Origin: Physcomitrium patens
Lineage: Eukaryota; Streptophyta; Bryopsida; Funariales; Funariaceae
Assembly (NCBI RefSeq): GCF_000002425.4
Contig: NC_037275.1
Coordinates: forward strand, 12,258,390-12,322,389
DNA: 64,000 nt
Reading direction: 5' to 3'
Below the pieces are notes generated by a model. The model was given only the letters and a program-made list of their open reading frames with translations, ran no database searches and was not told the origin of the DNA. Made by a program: the position numbers and the translations under genes. The stretch's first letter is position 1. Each line of letters opens with the position of its first letter. Shown here one piece after another: positions 46,120 to 59,873 of this stretch.

Positions 46120-47175
46120 CTGTGTTATATTCACAGAAAAAATAGTAGAAAGAATAAGAAGAATAAGAAGAGAGAATGCATCTTTTCGAGTCATGCTTGG
46201 GGAAACATGATCCTGGTGGAACCCCCGAAATCTCCAGAAAGCAACCAATCTTGTCGCTTTAAACGACGACCCATGTATCTTGGCACGCAAGACAAAAAGA
46301 ATGTTTCGGCACGTACTGGCCTTGCTTTAATCAGCGTAAAATATTCTTGCGCCCCAAGGAACTGGATTCCTATTTCGGTACTTGGTTCTCTTGCAGGGAA
46401 ATTCCTGCTGTCTGTAGGTTTGAAGACTGCCTTGCTTGTCATGCTCCTTCACCCAATTGACTTAATTCTCGCAGGAAGTTCAAAACAATAGCGGCCCCAC
46501 TTTCTCAGACCCCATTCCAAAACGCCATGTGGTGGACCAACTATTCTCTTGGGAAGTGTTGACAATAGTGCTTTTTTCATTGAATGATTGGCTGCTACAG
46601 TCAGTTACTCAGTGGCCCATCGTAGTTTCCTGGTTCGCTGGTTGACTGTTTCTTAACAATTGATAGTATAGTAGCTGAAATTCTCAAGAAAATTCCTTCA
46701 AACATGGTCTTCGAAGCTCGTGCCTGGATTCTAAGCTGCAACTTCCCAAGCAGTAGTTGTGTAGTTGATACCTTGATAAACTAGTTTAGAGCTTCTCCTC
46801 GGCATCTTCTTGAACAATTTCCCCGGGACTTTTGCTGCAAGTGCCAGAATTGCGAGCTTTAGAGATTGACGTTGTTGACACTGGGTGAATACTTGCAGAG
46901 CACAGAACGCTTGTTTACAAGTGGAGGATCTCGATTTTTCAAGAGACGCTCCACTTGTCCCAGCACAGCTCATATCGCGTTGCAATCGCATATTCAACTG
47001 AAGTATTTTATGAATAATCAATATCACCTGTTAACTACTTTTTGAACAGTCGAATTTCTTCAGTTCCACGCGATTAGCTCTGACGATTTTCCACCAAAGC
47101 ACTCTGTCGAAGGAATACATGCTGCATCCAAGCTCAATACCACGTAGTCTCAGGATGTAGACATTCTCTCACTTA
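46120..47175. other. Intergenic DNA, no supported gene
   Basis: Mixed composition with several short frames on both strands; none shows a recognisable domain or convincing splice context. Confidence 0.4.
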
Positions 47176-47213
47176 TATAAAAGGAATTCCTTTGCAAATG
47201 TAACACAACATTC
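47176..47213 (+). promoter_or_regulatory. Core promoter of the small GDGG gene
   Basis: TATA box tataaaagga at 47176 and cacaacattc at 47204-47213. The same two elements, about 30 bp apart, precede the paralogue at 41099. Confidence 0.6.
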
Positions 47214-47382
47214 CATTCCTGATATTGCCATCAAGCGATCACTGAAGGGACGCTTCACAACGCTAGTGGAAAATTTCAGCTGCTGCTCAACAGACCAACT
47301 GCTGGTTTCGACGCTCTTTGAACCTGTTTCCAGCAAAGTCTACATTGGGTTTAGCTATTAACGAGCCATCGGCTTGGCTGTG

Positions 47383-47529
47383 ATGGGTGATGGTGGAGCA
47401 TCGAAATGGAACCCTCCGAAACACCAACAAACTCTGGGGGACGGAGGGCCGTCGAATTGGCGACCTCCCCCGGCGAAACGTGAAACGATCATAAACTTGG
47501 AGCAATACTTTGAAGATATCGTCCATTGA
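47383..47529 (+). CDS. Small GDGG-motif protein, 48 residues, novel family
   Basis: ATG 47383 to TGA 47527-47529, with an in-frame TAA just upstream. The protein holds two GDGG units, GDGGASKWNPP and GDGGPSNWRPP, joined by a short KHQQTL linker, then a basic AKR and an amphipathic tail ETIINLEQYFEDIVH. It is too small for any annotated domain, lacks a signal peptide and has no cysteine. It shares its motif, its core-promoter arrangement and a version of its C-terminal tail with the larger gene at 41099. This argues that it is a real gene rather than a chance frame. It may represent the ancestral two-unit form. Function unknown; family not recognised. Confidence 0.7.
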   Translation: MGDGGASKWNPPKHQQTLGDGGPSNWRPPPAKRETIINLEQYFEDIVH

Positions 47530-48140
47530 AAGAGTCTAAATTGATGCTGAGGAGGCTTCTACGTTTGAGACTTGTACATGAGGGGAGCAATCACTGCTTC
47601 AAGCAAGGCCAGCAGATTCAATTTCGCCGTTCTTTAGCAGCTGGGTTGATGTCTTTCATTATTTGTTGCCATCAATCCTTACCCTGAAGGAGGCGCACGA
47701 AGTTTACGCTGCAGCTATATTCTAACTCTTGTAGATAATTAGAAAAACGACTGATTCATTGTACAATTAGGTGCGAACCGGCAGCTTACGGTTAAACATG
47801 CACAGCAACATACTGCTATCAGCAACAAAGCGTCGTTTCAAATGCGATCAACCCGAAGAGGTTCCAACTAAGGTAGTTCCATGCTGCGTTAGTTTATGTT
47901 AATACGTCTTTGGCACCACTGTCATTTGTACATAGGCTCTGTCAAACTCAGAAATTGAACTGGATCTTTGTCAGCCATGAACTAAGAGGCTGATCATTTT
48001 GTTATCCTGGATTCAACCAGTGCGACTGAGCTAATTATTAAATTTTTCTATGATTATTTCAGGGCAGGAGGCAGCTCGCTGCTCGCTTTCCCTCCAAGAC
48101 CTGCATGAGTGAATACATTTTAATTCAATAAGAAATTAAT
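47530..48140. other. 3' flank of the small GDGG gene
   Basis: Mixed composition, no coding sequence recognised; probably 3' UTR followed by intergenic DNA up to the copia element. Confidence 0.4.
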
Positions 48141-48149
48141 CTTTCATTA

Positions 48150-51100
48150 TAGATTGACCTTAAAATTTTAAACCCAACACTGTTATTTCTGATTCATCAT
48201 GAGTTAATAAGAGTTGTAACAAATTGATTATCTTTACTGAATAATTTTATATCTATGTGATAGATTAATAAATATTTTTCAAATGATATCATTTACTTTA
48301 TATTCATAAACACAGATAATCTTCAAAAGATTACAGCCTTGAAATCTTTAAAATCATATGTGGATGTACTTAAAGGCATATAACTATACATAAATGTACT
48401 AACACTTGTTAATATTCAATTTGTGTACTTTCAAACACTATACACATTTTATTATGTAAAATAAAGGGTACATTCACCGAAAATAGGTGTGAATTGGATG
48501 ATATAGAAACTAGATATATTCATCTATTTGAGAAGGATGACATCCTAACAAGAAGATGGAATCTTAATTAATGGATGGATGATGGTGCCACCAAAAAATC
48601 CTAATCTTAGATAGATGAATATTGGATGAATAGTATCAATATCTCCTCTTAGACTTGGTCTTAAGTAAGTATATAATTTGTATTCTTCTAATTATTATTC
48701 AATCATTTTTATTTTTTTGTTCTTGGTTGTTTTAAGGTGCACTATCATTGCTCAAGTTGTCTTTGATTAGCTAACTAGTTAACCACTGAAGAAAGAAACT
48801 AAGAATTGATGTAAAAGGATATATGATCAAGTTGAATTTTAGAAAGATTCACTTAATTTGTGACTTATGTTACTAGATTTCCTTTTGATTTTGGTGATGA
48901 TGTAATTATATTGTTGTTGAACTAGTATTCTTCTCTTTGCCTTGTTCATGTAGTTTTTTTAAAAAAAAACAAAACAATCTATCAGGATAGTCTAATTATG
49001 AAAGTAAATGAAAGTATGGCAACAGATTGACTTGTACATCCAAGTTGTTGGAATAATCGAAAAGTCAATGTCCTATCTTTTTAAAGGCAAGATATACTAT
49101 GCATTCTTTTGAAATTAGACATAATGAAAAAATCATATGCTACGTCATTCTTTGTGGTAAGAAAGCCATACAATTTTTTAAAAGTGGCTTGAAGATAAAG
49201 AAATATAAGTTATTGAACTGCAACTTTCATGTTCATGGTAAATGATTTGGCAAAGAACACCCTATTGCTAAACATTTTTGAAAAGGTAAATTTTTTTGTT
49301 TGTTTGTTTTGTTTTTTTTTGTTTTTCCACTGATATTTCAACCAATATTTATGTATGCAAATTGATATTTATATATATTAACATTCAAAAAGATAATCTA
49401 CTTATAGTAAGTAGTTTTTATTATAATTTTTTTTTAAAAAATGACTAAAATAAAAAAAACTAAGCAAGTATGCAAGATTTTGATACTTATTTTTTGATTT
49501 AATAATAGTATTAGGAATAATTTTAATAAAATTATTAATAAAAACATTAATTAAAAAAATAAAACCAAGATTTTTTTATTTAAAAAAAATCAGAATTCAA
49601 GATGAATGTGTTTATTTGTAAATATTTAATGAAGATAATCTTTATGTCCCAACAACTTAATAATAGAGCTCTAATTTAATTTGATCTAATGATTTAGTAA
49701 ATAAATCCATTGATTATTTATTAATATTGATGTAAAATAGTATAATTTCACCTTCAAGTATTTTTTATATATAAAATGATAATAAATTTTAATATATATT
49801 TTTTTAGCATAAAATACTAGATTTTGTTTAAATTTAATTGCTCCTTAATTATTACAATATATTTCAATATTCTATGTAGTTGAGTCATCCAATTTTAAAG
49901 TAATTTTTCTATTTCATAAGAAATTAGAATAATACTTCTATTCTAAAATTTAAATTTAGTAAGTAATTAATGTACCAAGACAACTTCTTGTGCACCATCA
50001 TTGAGAGTTCAATATTTGGATTTTGTCAAGGATTTCAATATTATTAGTTAGTACTTACCTTGCTAGCTAATTGATCACCCTCCTATTGTAGATATGTATG
50101 CTTCCACTAACCTTCATGTTCTTGAATAAAAGCCCCAATTGGCATTTGTATACCTTGTTACAATACAAGATCTTTCTTTATGATAATAAATTCTATAATC
50201 TATAGTATGTTTTCAATATAAAGTAGGATATATTTTGCTTCTTCCAAGTAGGTGTCTTTTGGTTTGGACATAAACTTGCTCTAACTATTCAATGCATAAG
50301 CAATGTCTAGTCTTGTAATAATTAGAAATATGAGTTTTTCAACTAATTTACAAAAAAAAGTCACATTGCATAAGGTAGATTTTGTATTATTGACTAGAAC
50401 TAATCCTTCTAGTAGTGGTGTGTATGCAAATCTAAATCCTAATATTTTGAATTTCTTTAAGATATTCTCTACATGTTTTGTTTGATGAATAAAAATTCCT
50501 CTTGATATTCTTTCTAAATATTGTTGAATGATTTCAAGATCAATCATAGCAAGCATACTTTGAAGATAATTTTTTAACCAAATAATAAGTTTGTTGTTAC
50601 TTCCAATAACAAATAGATTATCAATATATAATATAAGTAAAACAACATTACCATTATTGTGCATATAATACTTATTTGTATCAAAATTATTTTTTGACAT
50701 ATGTATATAAAACCATTTGATTGAATCATGGACACTATTCAACTTAAATATCCACTTCAATAACATAAGACACTTTCTTTTAGGTAATTCTTTCAATGTC
50801 CAAGTATCATTATTTATGATAAAATCTATTTTTTTTCTATTGGTATTTTCCAAACTAGATAATTATAAGCTTGTATAAATTTGATTTTTTACCTTGTGAG
50901 TAGACTTCTTCACGTTTTGTAGAATGAGCATTGAAACTTTTCAAATTCAATTGATACATGCCATAATCTTTAGTTGAGATATAAACATGATAATTATCTA
51001 ATTTGATGTTTGTTTTCCTAGATCTTTTGGAATTGCAAATAAGAAGGGCCATTTCGAAAAAAGAATTAAGATTTTGTTTATCAACACAATTTTGATCTAT

Positions 51101-52956
51101 TATTCTTAGTATTGAAATGCTTCTCATAGACTCATTCTTTTGTATATTTTTTGCTAATGTTGTTATTGTCTATTTGGTAGGAGGTGGATTAGAAAAAATA
51201 TATATATTATTATATTATCAGATATTATATTATGATTAATGAACAAATCAAAGCTTCTTTTTAATAATCTCTAATTTTTCTTCATTAAATATAATATTTC
51301 TAAAAATATTTATCTTTTATCTAAGAAGATCATAACAATAATATGCTTGATTTTTTTAATCATAGCATATGAATAATGTTCATAAAGCTTTTGAATCTCA
51401 CTTATTTTTATAAAAATGTTAAAGTCTAACTTATTGTTATAGTATATAACAATATATCATAAAACCAAAAATTTATAAGTGAGATAGATTAGGTTTATGT
51501 ATAGTAAATGCTTTCTTCAGAATTAAACATCTTAATGCTATAGTCAAGGATTTATTTTGTATATAATTTACAATTTTTGCAACTTCCTTCAGTAGATATT
51601 TAGGTACTATTATTTTGATAATAATGCTTCTTACTCCCTCTAAAATAGACCTATTTTTTCTTTTTGCAATATTATTTTATTGAAGATAATAAGTTAAAAT
51701 AAGTTATTTCTTAATCCCTTCTTGTTTATAATATATTTGAAATTCTTTGAATAGATATTCACTTCTATAATTTGTTCTTAAATATTCTATTTTTTTGCTC
51801 AAATTTTCTACTAATTTTTTATTTCTTTGAATTTATCAAATATTTCTACATTTATTTTAAATAATATAATTAAGTCTTTTTGTGTAATTATTAATAAACT
51901 TTAAGATAAATCTTTTTTTTTTTTTTGATAAAATAGATAAAGGACCACATAAATCAGAATAAACTATTTCTAATTGTCTTGTTATAAACCAAATTCTCTT
52001 CTTATGAACATGTTCACTATATAACTTCTCATACATACAACTTTCACAAACTTCTTTCTATAAGAGTAGTTGTGGTATTCTACTAACTAGTCTTTGGTTA
52101 GATAAGTGATACAATGACTAAAAGTTAAGATTAATAATCCTCTTATGCCACAATCAAAATATATCTTTAGCAAAATGAAGTGTTTTTGGTCCATGTACCT
52201 TGTTTATTTTTATTTATGCTTAGAATATTGTCTTCTTTTAACAATGAAGTAACCAAGAGTAAGTCATTTTTTTTTGTGATGCAATAAAGTTTATTCCTAA
52301 CTTCAGTAGCTTATATATAATAATTATTGAATTATCTTTATTAAATACATAACAAGATGTGGAATTTAATAATATAATGTATCCTAAATTTGTAAATTTT
52401 TTAATTGTTAGTAAATTTATTTTAAGATCAGAAACATAAATAAAAAATTTGACTTCATTTATTTTTCTAAATGAATTTTCAAGAGATATATTTTTCTATC
52501 TCTTGAAGGGTTTTCCTTCCAATGGTTTTAAAATTAAAAATATTTAATTCTTCTATTCTTGATAGCAATTTTTGATTTCTAATTATATGTGAACTTGCTC
52601 TAGAGTTCAAAAATCATTTGTTGTTAGAATCAAATACATTAAAAAAAGCATTTATTATTGCTACAATTGAAAGGTCTATTGAATAATATTCTTCATCATC
52701 ATCTTCTACTACATTAATAAGGTTTTATTTTATTTTATTCTTAGTTGTTGCAATTGTAGTTATTCAATTAGATTCTCCGAGTTCTTGACATCACATTCTC
52801 AAGCAAAATGGCCTAGTTTGCCATATTTGTGGCAAGTGACATATTATTTTGATGCTTGTTCTAACTTAATTGTAATATTGTTTATTGTAGATAGGTGAAT
52901 TAAACCAACAATGTCTTTATCACATATGGTAATACCTATCATAGCTAATTGGTTAA
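48150..52956 (-). mobile_element. Ty1/copia element, decayed, minus strand
   Basis: From high to low coordinates: gag zinc-knuckle region (about 52.78-52.85 kb), GAG-pre-integrase and integrase (about 51.2-52.5, including a SDLCGPL-like block), copia-type reverse transcriptase (about 50.28-50.87, with NDTWTL, LLILYIDNLFVIGSN and ITRLDIAYALNS blocks). A purine tract reading ctaagaggagat at about 48640-48650 leads into an LTR-like start (TATTGATACTATTCATCC) going down toward 48150. It is broken many times. Its upstream end is cut by the gypsy LTR at 52957. LTR boundaries are approximate and no second LTR is in the window, so age cannot be estimated from LTRs; the reading frames suggest it is old. 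Confidence 0.8.
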
Positions 52957-53632
52957 TGTTGTTCTCGTTGTGTTCAAGCTTCAGTATACCAAAGCAATTG
53001 AACTAATAGAGGTAGGTTCAAACACGAGGAAAGACTGGTTATATGGATTGGGTCTGTTAGTGTCATAATTGATTGTATTCTGGCTATCTGAAATCAAGTA
53101 TCAAACTACAAAACACCAAGGCTTACTACTTCCATCTTGATTCAACACTTAATCCATTCTACAACTATCAATTCAATAATACTTCTCTCGATCACAATTC
53201 TTCATAAGCAAATAATAAAGAAAACAAAGAAGTAGTACCAAGCTTACCTTGGCTTACGACTCTCACAGTCTGGCTCTCGACTTACGACTCTCATAGTCTG
53301 GCCCTTGGCTTACGACTCTTACAGTCTGGCTCTCGGCTTACGACTCTCACAATCTGCCTCTCAGCTTATGATTCTCACAATCTAGCTCTGATCTTTCTTT
53401 CCTCAACCTCTTTATCCTACCAAAAAGATGATCCGTTGGCCAACGGATTCCAAAGATTATGATCCTTTGAATTCTTAACCATTTATTCCACTAACAACCT
53501 ACTGTTACTAACTAAACTGCCTAACCATCACTCTAATTCTCAAAGTTATCAATAACCAATCAGTAACTTACCACAAAGTTTATTTACATATTCTACATAG
53601 CTCCACTCTTAATTATGCAGCGTCCTCACAAA
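52957..53632 (-). repeat. 3' LTR of the non-chromodomain gypsy element
   Basis: About 676 bp; the inner end is fixed by the purine tract at 53633-53650. The outer end is either 52957 or 52960. It contains a 28-bp tandem repeat. Confidence 0.65.
53250..53389 (+). repeat. 28-bp tandem repeat, five units, within an LTR
   Basis: Five units of the form ggcttacgactctcacagtc plus 8 bp (tggctctc), progressively diverged toward the high-coordinate end. Confidence 0.9.
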
Positions 53633-56600
53633 CATTATTTACCCTCAACTTATAAAGACGTAGCAGCGTTGGCTTCTTCAATCAATGGCGTTGGCTTACC
53701 ATCCTTTGAATTCTTGACCTTCTCCTCTGCTACATCTTTGTCGTCTGCCTCGGTGTTTGATGGTTCTCCATCCAGACCTGCCATCAGATCTTCATTCAAT
53801 AAATCCAATTCTCGTACCTGAGACTCAAGTCGGGCAATTTAGTTGTCATACTCCTCTAACATCTTCTGCCATTCTTCTGTCGGTTTCAAAGGTATCTCCG
53901 AAAGTGTTGTTGCTAAAACTGGCATATTGGTCCGCACTAAATTATTGGCCTTCTTTGCTAATGCGGCTAGTTTAGTCTACAACATCGTAACCTCTACTTG
54001 CAGCCGTTCTTGTTATTCCTTCCAATCGGTCTCCATCCTTGCTTTCTCAGACACCATGTTTGCCATCTTTTCCTTAACCACAAAAGAAAACATGATGCTT
54101 ATCAAGAGCCCCCCTCCTACTTCTTACTATGGTCCAATCAATTGGGTCGACTCCCCCTTTTGTAACAAAAAATCCGTCTCGGATTTATGTATAGTAAAGT
54201 TTAAGCCGATTACCATTGATCTGTGTCATAAATTTAGTACCCATAAAATCTTCCAATTATATTGAACCATTTGGAAATCCGTCAATAACTCGATATGGCC
54301 TATGCCATCGAACTTGAAATTTTCTTGAAAATTTTTTAAATTGACTATTATAAAGAAATACCAAATCATTTGGCATAAAAGCCTTTGGTCTAAGCTTACT
54401 ATCATAATAAGTCTTCCTTCGTTTTTGTGTAGTTTCCATGATCATTAATGCATTGGCTCTAGTTTCATCTAATTTTTCCAATTCTTCTAAACGGTACCAT
54501 AATGAATCCTGACCTCCCAATCTATTATCTATAGCAGTTTGTAAACTTTGGACTTCCAATTCAATAGGTAATATTACTTCCTCGCCATAAACCAATTGAA
54601 AAGGGGTAGCATTGGTAGTAACTTTATATGCAATACGGTATGCCCATAAAGCTATGAACAACTTAGTATCCCAATCTGTTCCCGCTCCTGAAACTGTTTT
54701 TGTTAAGATTTTACATAAAATTCCATTAGTCTTTTCCATTTGTCTATTGGCTCTAGAGTGATACGGTGTAGTCTTTCGATATTTTATCTCATATTTAGCC
54801 ATGAGTGCTTCAATTGTATTATTTATAAAATGAGTTTCTCGATCACTAACCAATTCTCGTGGACAACCGAACCGTGTAATAATATTTTCATACGAAAAGG
54901 TTGCTACTGTACTTACACTATCGATTTTCATAGCTACGGCTTCAGAGCATTTTGTTACATAATCCGTTGCTACCAGTATATATCGTTTTTGTCTATTTCT
55001 CGAGGCTGATGTAATTGGTCCTATAAAATCACTTCCCCATTTTTCAAAAGGCACTTGAGCCAGAATTGGTACCAATGGCATTGCTGAAGTTCCAATAAGT
55101 TGACCCATTCTCTGACATGGATCACAATGACAGACGAATTAGTGGACATCTGCAAACATTATTGGCCACCAATAACCAACTTGTAAAGCTTTATGAGTTG
55201 TGCTATCCCCCGTAAAATGTCGACCACAATTGTCCAAGTGACAACCTTCCAATATAATACGCACTTCAGTCTGATAAATACAGCGTCGCAAAACTCCATC
55301 CTTGCCTTTTTTATATAAAGTTTTACCAATCATTGTATAAAGTTCACATTTTAATATTAAGCATCATTTAAGTTTTTCATTGAAATTGGGTGAGAAGGTT
55401 TGAAATGTCAAGTATTGAATTATTTCACTATACTCTGGAGTAATTACATCTACCGTAAACAGTTCCGCATCAGATAGTGCATCGTTAATGGGTTCATTAC
55501 CCAATATATTGGATAACTGAGATAAATGGTCCGCATTGGAATGTGATTTTCTTGGTCTTACCTAAATAATAAAGTCAAATTCTTGCAAGAGTAAAATCCA
55601 TCGTGTAATATGACCACTCAATTGAAGCTTATTAATCATATATTTTAAAACATCATGGTCGACATGGAAAATAAATTTATAACCAAGAAAATAATGTCAA
55701 AACTTTTGTACGGAATAAATCATCCTCAATGCTTTTTGTTTGGTTATTGTATAATTTCTTTCAGCTGCTACCAATTGACCACTTACATAATAAATAGGAT
55801 GATCAAAACCCCAGTGATCTTTCTGGCTTAGCACAGAATCAATTGCAACATTAGATGCATCCACATAAACTTGGAATGGTTTTGTCCAACAAGGTGCCAC
55901 CAATATTGGTGCTGAAACCAATTTCTGTTTCAATGTTTCGAATGAAATTGTACATTCCTTTGTCCAAAATGGACTGGTTCCATCAATTGGTGGTTTCTTT
56001 AAGAGATTTGTCAAGAAAAGACATATAATTGTGAATAGATAGATAAATCGTCGATAATAATTGACATCACCAACAAATGCTCAAACACCCGTAACAGTGT
56101 TTGGTTGCTTTAATTCTACTATAATCTTTATTTTATCCAGATCTGTAGCAATGCTTGCCATCGAAACTATATGATCCAATAGTTTACCAGAAGGCACACC
56201 AAATTGATACTTTTTTAAATTTAAAGAAATTCCATATTTGGCACATTGATTCAAACATTGATCAAGACATTCTAAATACCTGGCTCTCGTACTAAATGTA
56301 CAAAAATCATCTAGAAATATTTCCATTAAAATTTGTAGATAATCTTAGAACACTTGCATCATTACCCTTTGAAATGTAGCTGGTGCATTACAAAGCCCAA
56401 ACGACATAACCTTATAGGCAAAGGTCCCCCAATCCGTAGTAAAAGTAGTTTTTAATTGGTCTTCTTTTGTAATCTTAATTTGATTATAACTGGAGAATCC
56501 ATCAAGAAATGAATAACATTCATGACCAGCAACAACATCCAATATACTATCCCTGAATGATACAGGAAAATAATCCTTCTTGGTGGCCACATTTAATTTT

Positions 56601-59600
56601 CGAAAATCTTGACACATGCAAACTTTTTCATTCTTTTTTGGTACCATAACAATTGGTGAAACCCATTCATTGAAAAGAACTGGATAGATAAATCCAACCT
56701 CCAAGAATTTACCTAGTTCTTCTTTTACCATAAGTGAGTATTTTAGATTAAGTTGATGTTCTCTTTGGCGTACTGGTATAGCATTCTCCTCCAATATAAT
56801 TCGATGCTCATAAACTTCAACTGAAATTTCTTTCAAATCTGCATACGACCATACAAAAGTAGTTTTATGCTATAAAAAGTAATCTATCCAAATTTCTTTC
56901 TCCTTGCCTTTTATACTGTCGTAAATCTGAATGATTTGGGGAGCCTCCCCTATACATAAATTAATTGGTTGACATTGTGGAATTTTAGGAGTCTCTAGAG
57001 TAATGTTCTGCTCAATTCCAAAATCTTTCATAAAATCCAACACATTAAAACTTTCCAACTTCAGTTCAATAGTACTAACATGATTAACATCCTGTCTATT
57101 CATTCAATATGCAATCATATGATCAGAATTGTCAATAATATCTAGAGGAACTAAGTACTCTCCCAGTCCCTTGTACTGGTAGTTCATTCTAGTGTGCTCC
57201 ACAACTTGCCTTGTATCAACATAAATTGGAACAGGTACACTAATTTCTTCTTCTATAGATTCATCTTCACAATCCAACATGAATTATGAACTAGCAACTT
57301 AAGTTTTTCCATGATATTGGACAGGGTACATTTGAAGCACAATTTTATCATTATCTTATTCAATTGTCAATGTACCACGACCCTAGTCATTTTGAGCTTT
57401 AGCTTGATACAACCATTGTCGCCTCAATAAAATTGGGTATGACAATATAGAGCTTCGCAATCGAAGAACAATATAATCAATTTTGTAGGTAATTTCATAA
57501 TTACTGTATCAATACTTCGTAAAATATCCATAGGTTTAACTCGACTGGAGTCAACTATTCTCAAAACTATTGTAGTAGGTAATAAGTGATCCAAATCCAA
57601 CTCCTCTATTGTAGAGACATTCATAAGATTTACACTAGATCCTCTGTCTACTTGCATTCTTGATAGTAACACTCCATCAATTGAGACATCAATCATTGGT
57701 GCACCTGGATCGAGATTCAAACTTACTTCTCGGATTTCTTTATTTCGAGATCTGTGACGAATTAATGAGGAATTCAAGATAGTTTGGCACTCAGGTCCTA
57801 CCGCCAATAGTTGTTTCATAGAGATCGTGGGCTGTATGGTGTCCAAATCTTTTAGAATATCATATGGTTCTGTATTAGTAGTAATTTCCAATTTTTATTT
57901 CTTCTTCACAGTCCTAGATACCAACGCAGGTAAATTGGTTTTTTTTATATTGGAAATTGGTAAAGCTACTGGAACTAAATTTGACGTAGCTTATAAAATT
58001 GTTTCTTTCAATGGATAAGATTGTTCTCCCAATTGGGTTGATATTGGTTCCTTGGAATTCACGCCTTTGAGAGGATCTTTCAATGGAAAGGATGTTTCCT
58101 GAAACTGTATAGAGAACGGAACACCTTGACACAGAATCGAAGCCTTCGTAATTGGTATTTCATTGGAGTGCACAACTGATTCAAGTCTTATACTGAGTAA
58201 GGGGCCCATGTCAGGACCTGGATTGGATGTCCCCGTAATTAGATCCAATTGGTCCTTCGCTTCAAGTTCACCAAAATGTTGAATTGGTCCTTTTCCCTTT
58301 TCTTGACTTCTTATAAGGACAGCTTGGACTACTTCTACCTGATGAATTGGTGAATCTTGAGGACCTTGATTTAAATCCTCCATTTTTCCTTGGCTTTGGA
58401 TCTGCTCATCTTGATTATTGAAATTGAACGGAGCATAAGAATGCTGATAAGTATGTCCCGACTGCTTACAATTTGCACATACTAGTGCATAATCATCACT
58501 AGCTCTAAGATTCGGACATTCACTGGCATAATGACCAATCTGTCTGCAACGAAAACAACGAAGTGGTCTTCTTGCACCCCCATCCAGCATATTGGGTGTC
58601 TCCACCCCGATATATATCTACTAGGCTTGTTCTATATAGGGTTAAAAAATGATCCTGGTTGTCCCGTTTGTATGGAAGATACTTAATTCGATGTTGCCGG
58701 TGGAGCATATTGCTGATACCTCTGCTACTCCTTCCCCTAGTTTTGGGGATTTGATGCAAACCCCTAATTAAAATTGGAACTTCGAAAGTTATTGAATGTT
58801 TGATTTTGTCGATTAGATCGATTTTCATTCCATCCATATATATTTCTCATTTGAACTTCATTGACTTCCCATTGAGCCGGTGGGATCATGGTCTAATTAC
58901 TGAATTGTTGTTGCTTTTGTAAATGTCAACAATTTTGGGTAGGGTGCTTTCCTCCACAAAATGTACATTGAACACCCGTTTGTTTGGGTGATGGACATTC
59001 CGTATCAAAATGACCTTGTCCCTTACAATTATTACACCATACATAAGATTTCATATTAGAAGGGTTATATCGTTTCTCCTTATCTTTAGCCAAATTCACT
59101 GCCAATTCTTCCATCTTCTTTGTTAGATTTAATAACAAGGCTTCATTTGGATCTTTAACAGCCGCATTTGTGAACAACTCTGATTGTTGATAGGTTGGCG
59201 ATGTAAAATAAGGTGTCATTGTTATTGGCACTATTGCTTGGAGTGGTGTAGCATTAATTGGTTGTTACAACATAACATTCTTCACATTGGAAGCAGCCAT
59301 TTGTGGATAATTATCCATCCACACATTTTTCGGTTGTATTTGTTGGCTTCCTGAAAATAGAATCATTGTGGCTCTTTTTGTTAATAATTGGTTATAATGA
59401 CATTCTTCCTACACCTTTGCTCGTGCCAACGATGCCTCTACCAAAGCTGGTCGAGCTTCTTTTATAAACATTTTCAATTCTGGTGGATGCAAACCGTTAA
59501 TTAATATCGACAATATAAATGTATCTAGCATTTGATTATTTGACCATTTACGAATTATATCCGCGATCCTCCCATAATATGACTCTACAGATTCCTCCAC

Positions 59601-59873
59601 AAACATCTTGCTATTCATAAAACTTTCTCGAAGTCGATCTTCAAATCCAATTGGTCTAAAATGGGTTAAGAAGGCATTCCTCAAGGCCTCCCAATTGAGA
59701 AATCTACCCACTGGTTGCCGAATATACCATTAAAAGCTGTATCTTTTAAAGTTGCTAGCAACCATCTCAACCAAATGTCTTCAGTTCTACCATTATTAGC
59801 CACGCATGCTGTCAAGAATTGAGATATATGGTGATCGGGATCAAAGCCCGACCAACCACTAAAAGTAAGTAAT

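Larger units (their letters stand above)
52957..59873 (-). mobile_element. Ty3/gypsy element without chromodomain, decayed, interrupted
   Basis: Minus-strand element. The 3' LTR is about 52957-53632 (TGTTTGTGAGG... to ...AACA), preceded by a purine tract reading aagttgagggtaaataa. Coding parts from low to high coordinates: pol C-terminus without chromodomain and integrase (about 54.26-55.3 kb, with SDFIGPI and SDRETHF), RNase H (about 55.7-56.0), reverse transcriptase (about 56.1-56.8), protease (about 57.4-57.9), two zinc-knuckle groups (CFRCRQIGHYASEC near 58.56; CNNCKGQGHFDTEC near 59.03) and a gag capsid-type region (about 59.4-59.8). It is broken perhaps a dozen times, less decayed than the copia element it entered. 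The 5' part and 5' LTR lie beyond the second chromovirus copy, outside the window. Family: a Tat/Athila-like gypsy branch is likely but not certain. Confidence 0.85.

Noticed and set aside
46191-46491. Overlapping frames on both strands at 46.1-46.5 kb
   Set aside because: Neither strand shows a domain or a clean splice link to the exon at 45.77-46.12 kb; kept only as a remark.
46731-47027. 98-residue minus-strand frame
   Set aside because: Composition and lack of start context or homology look like chance in mixed-composition DNA.
53615-54265. Plus-strand frames over the gypsy 3' region
   Set aside because: They are shadows on the opposite strand of the decayed gypsy pol end and 3' untranslated region.
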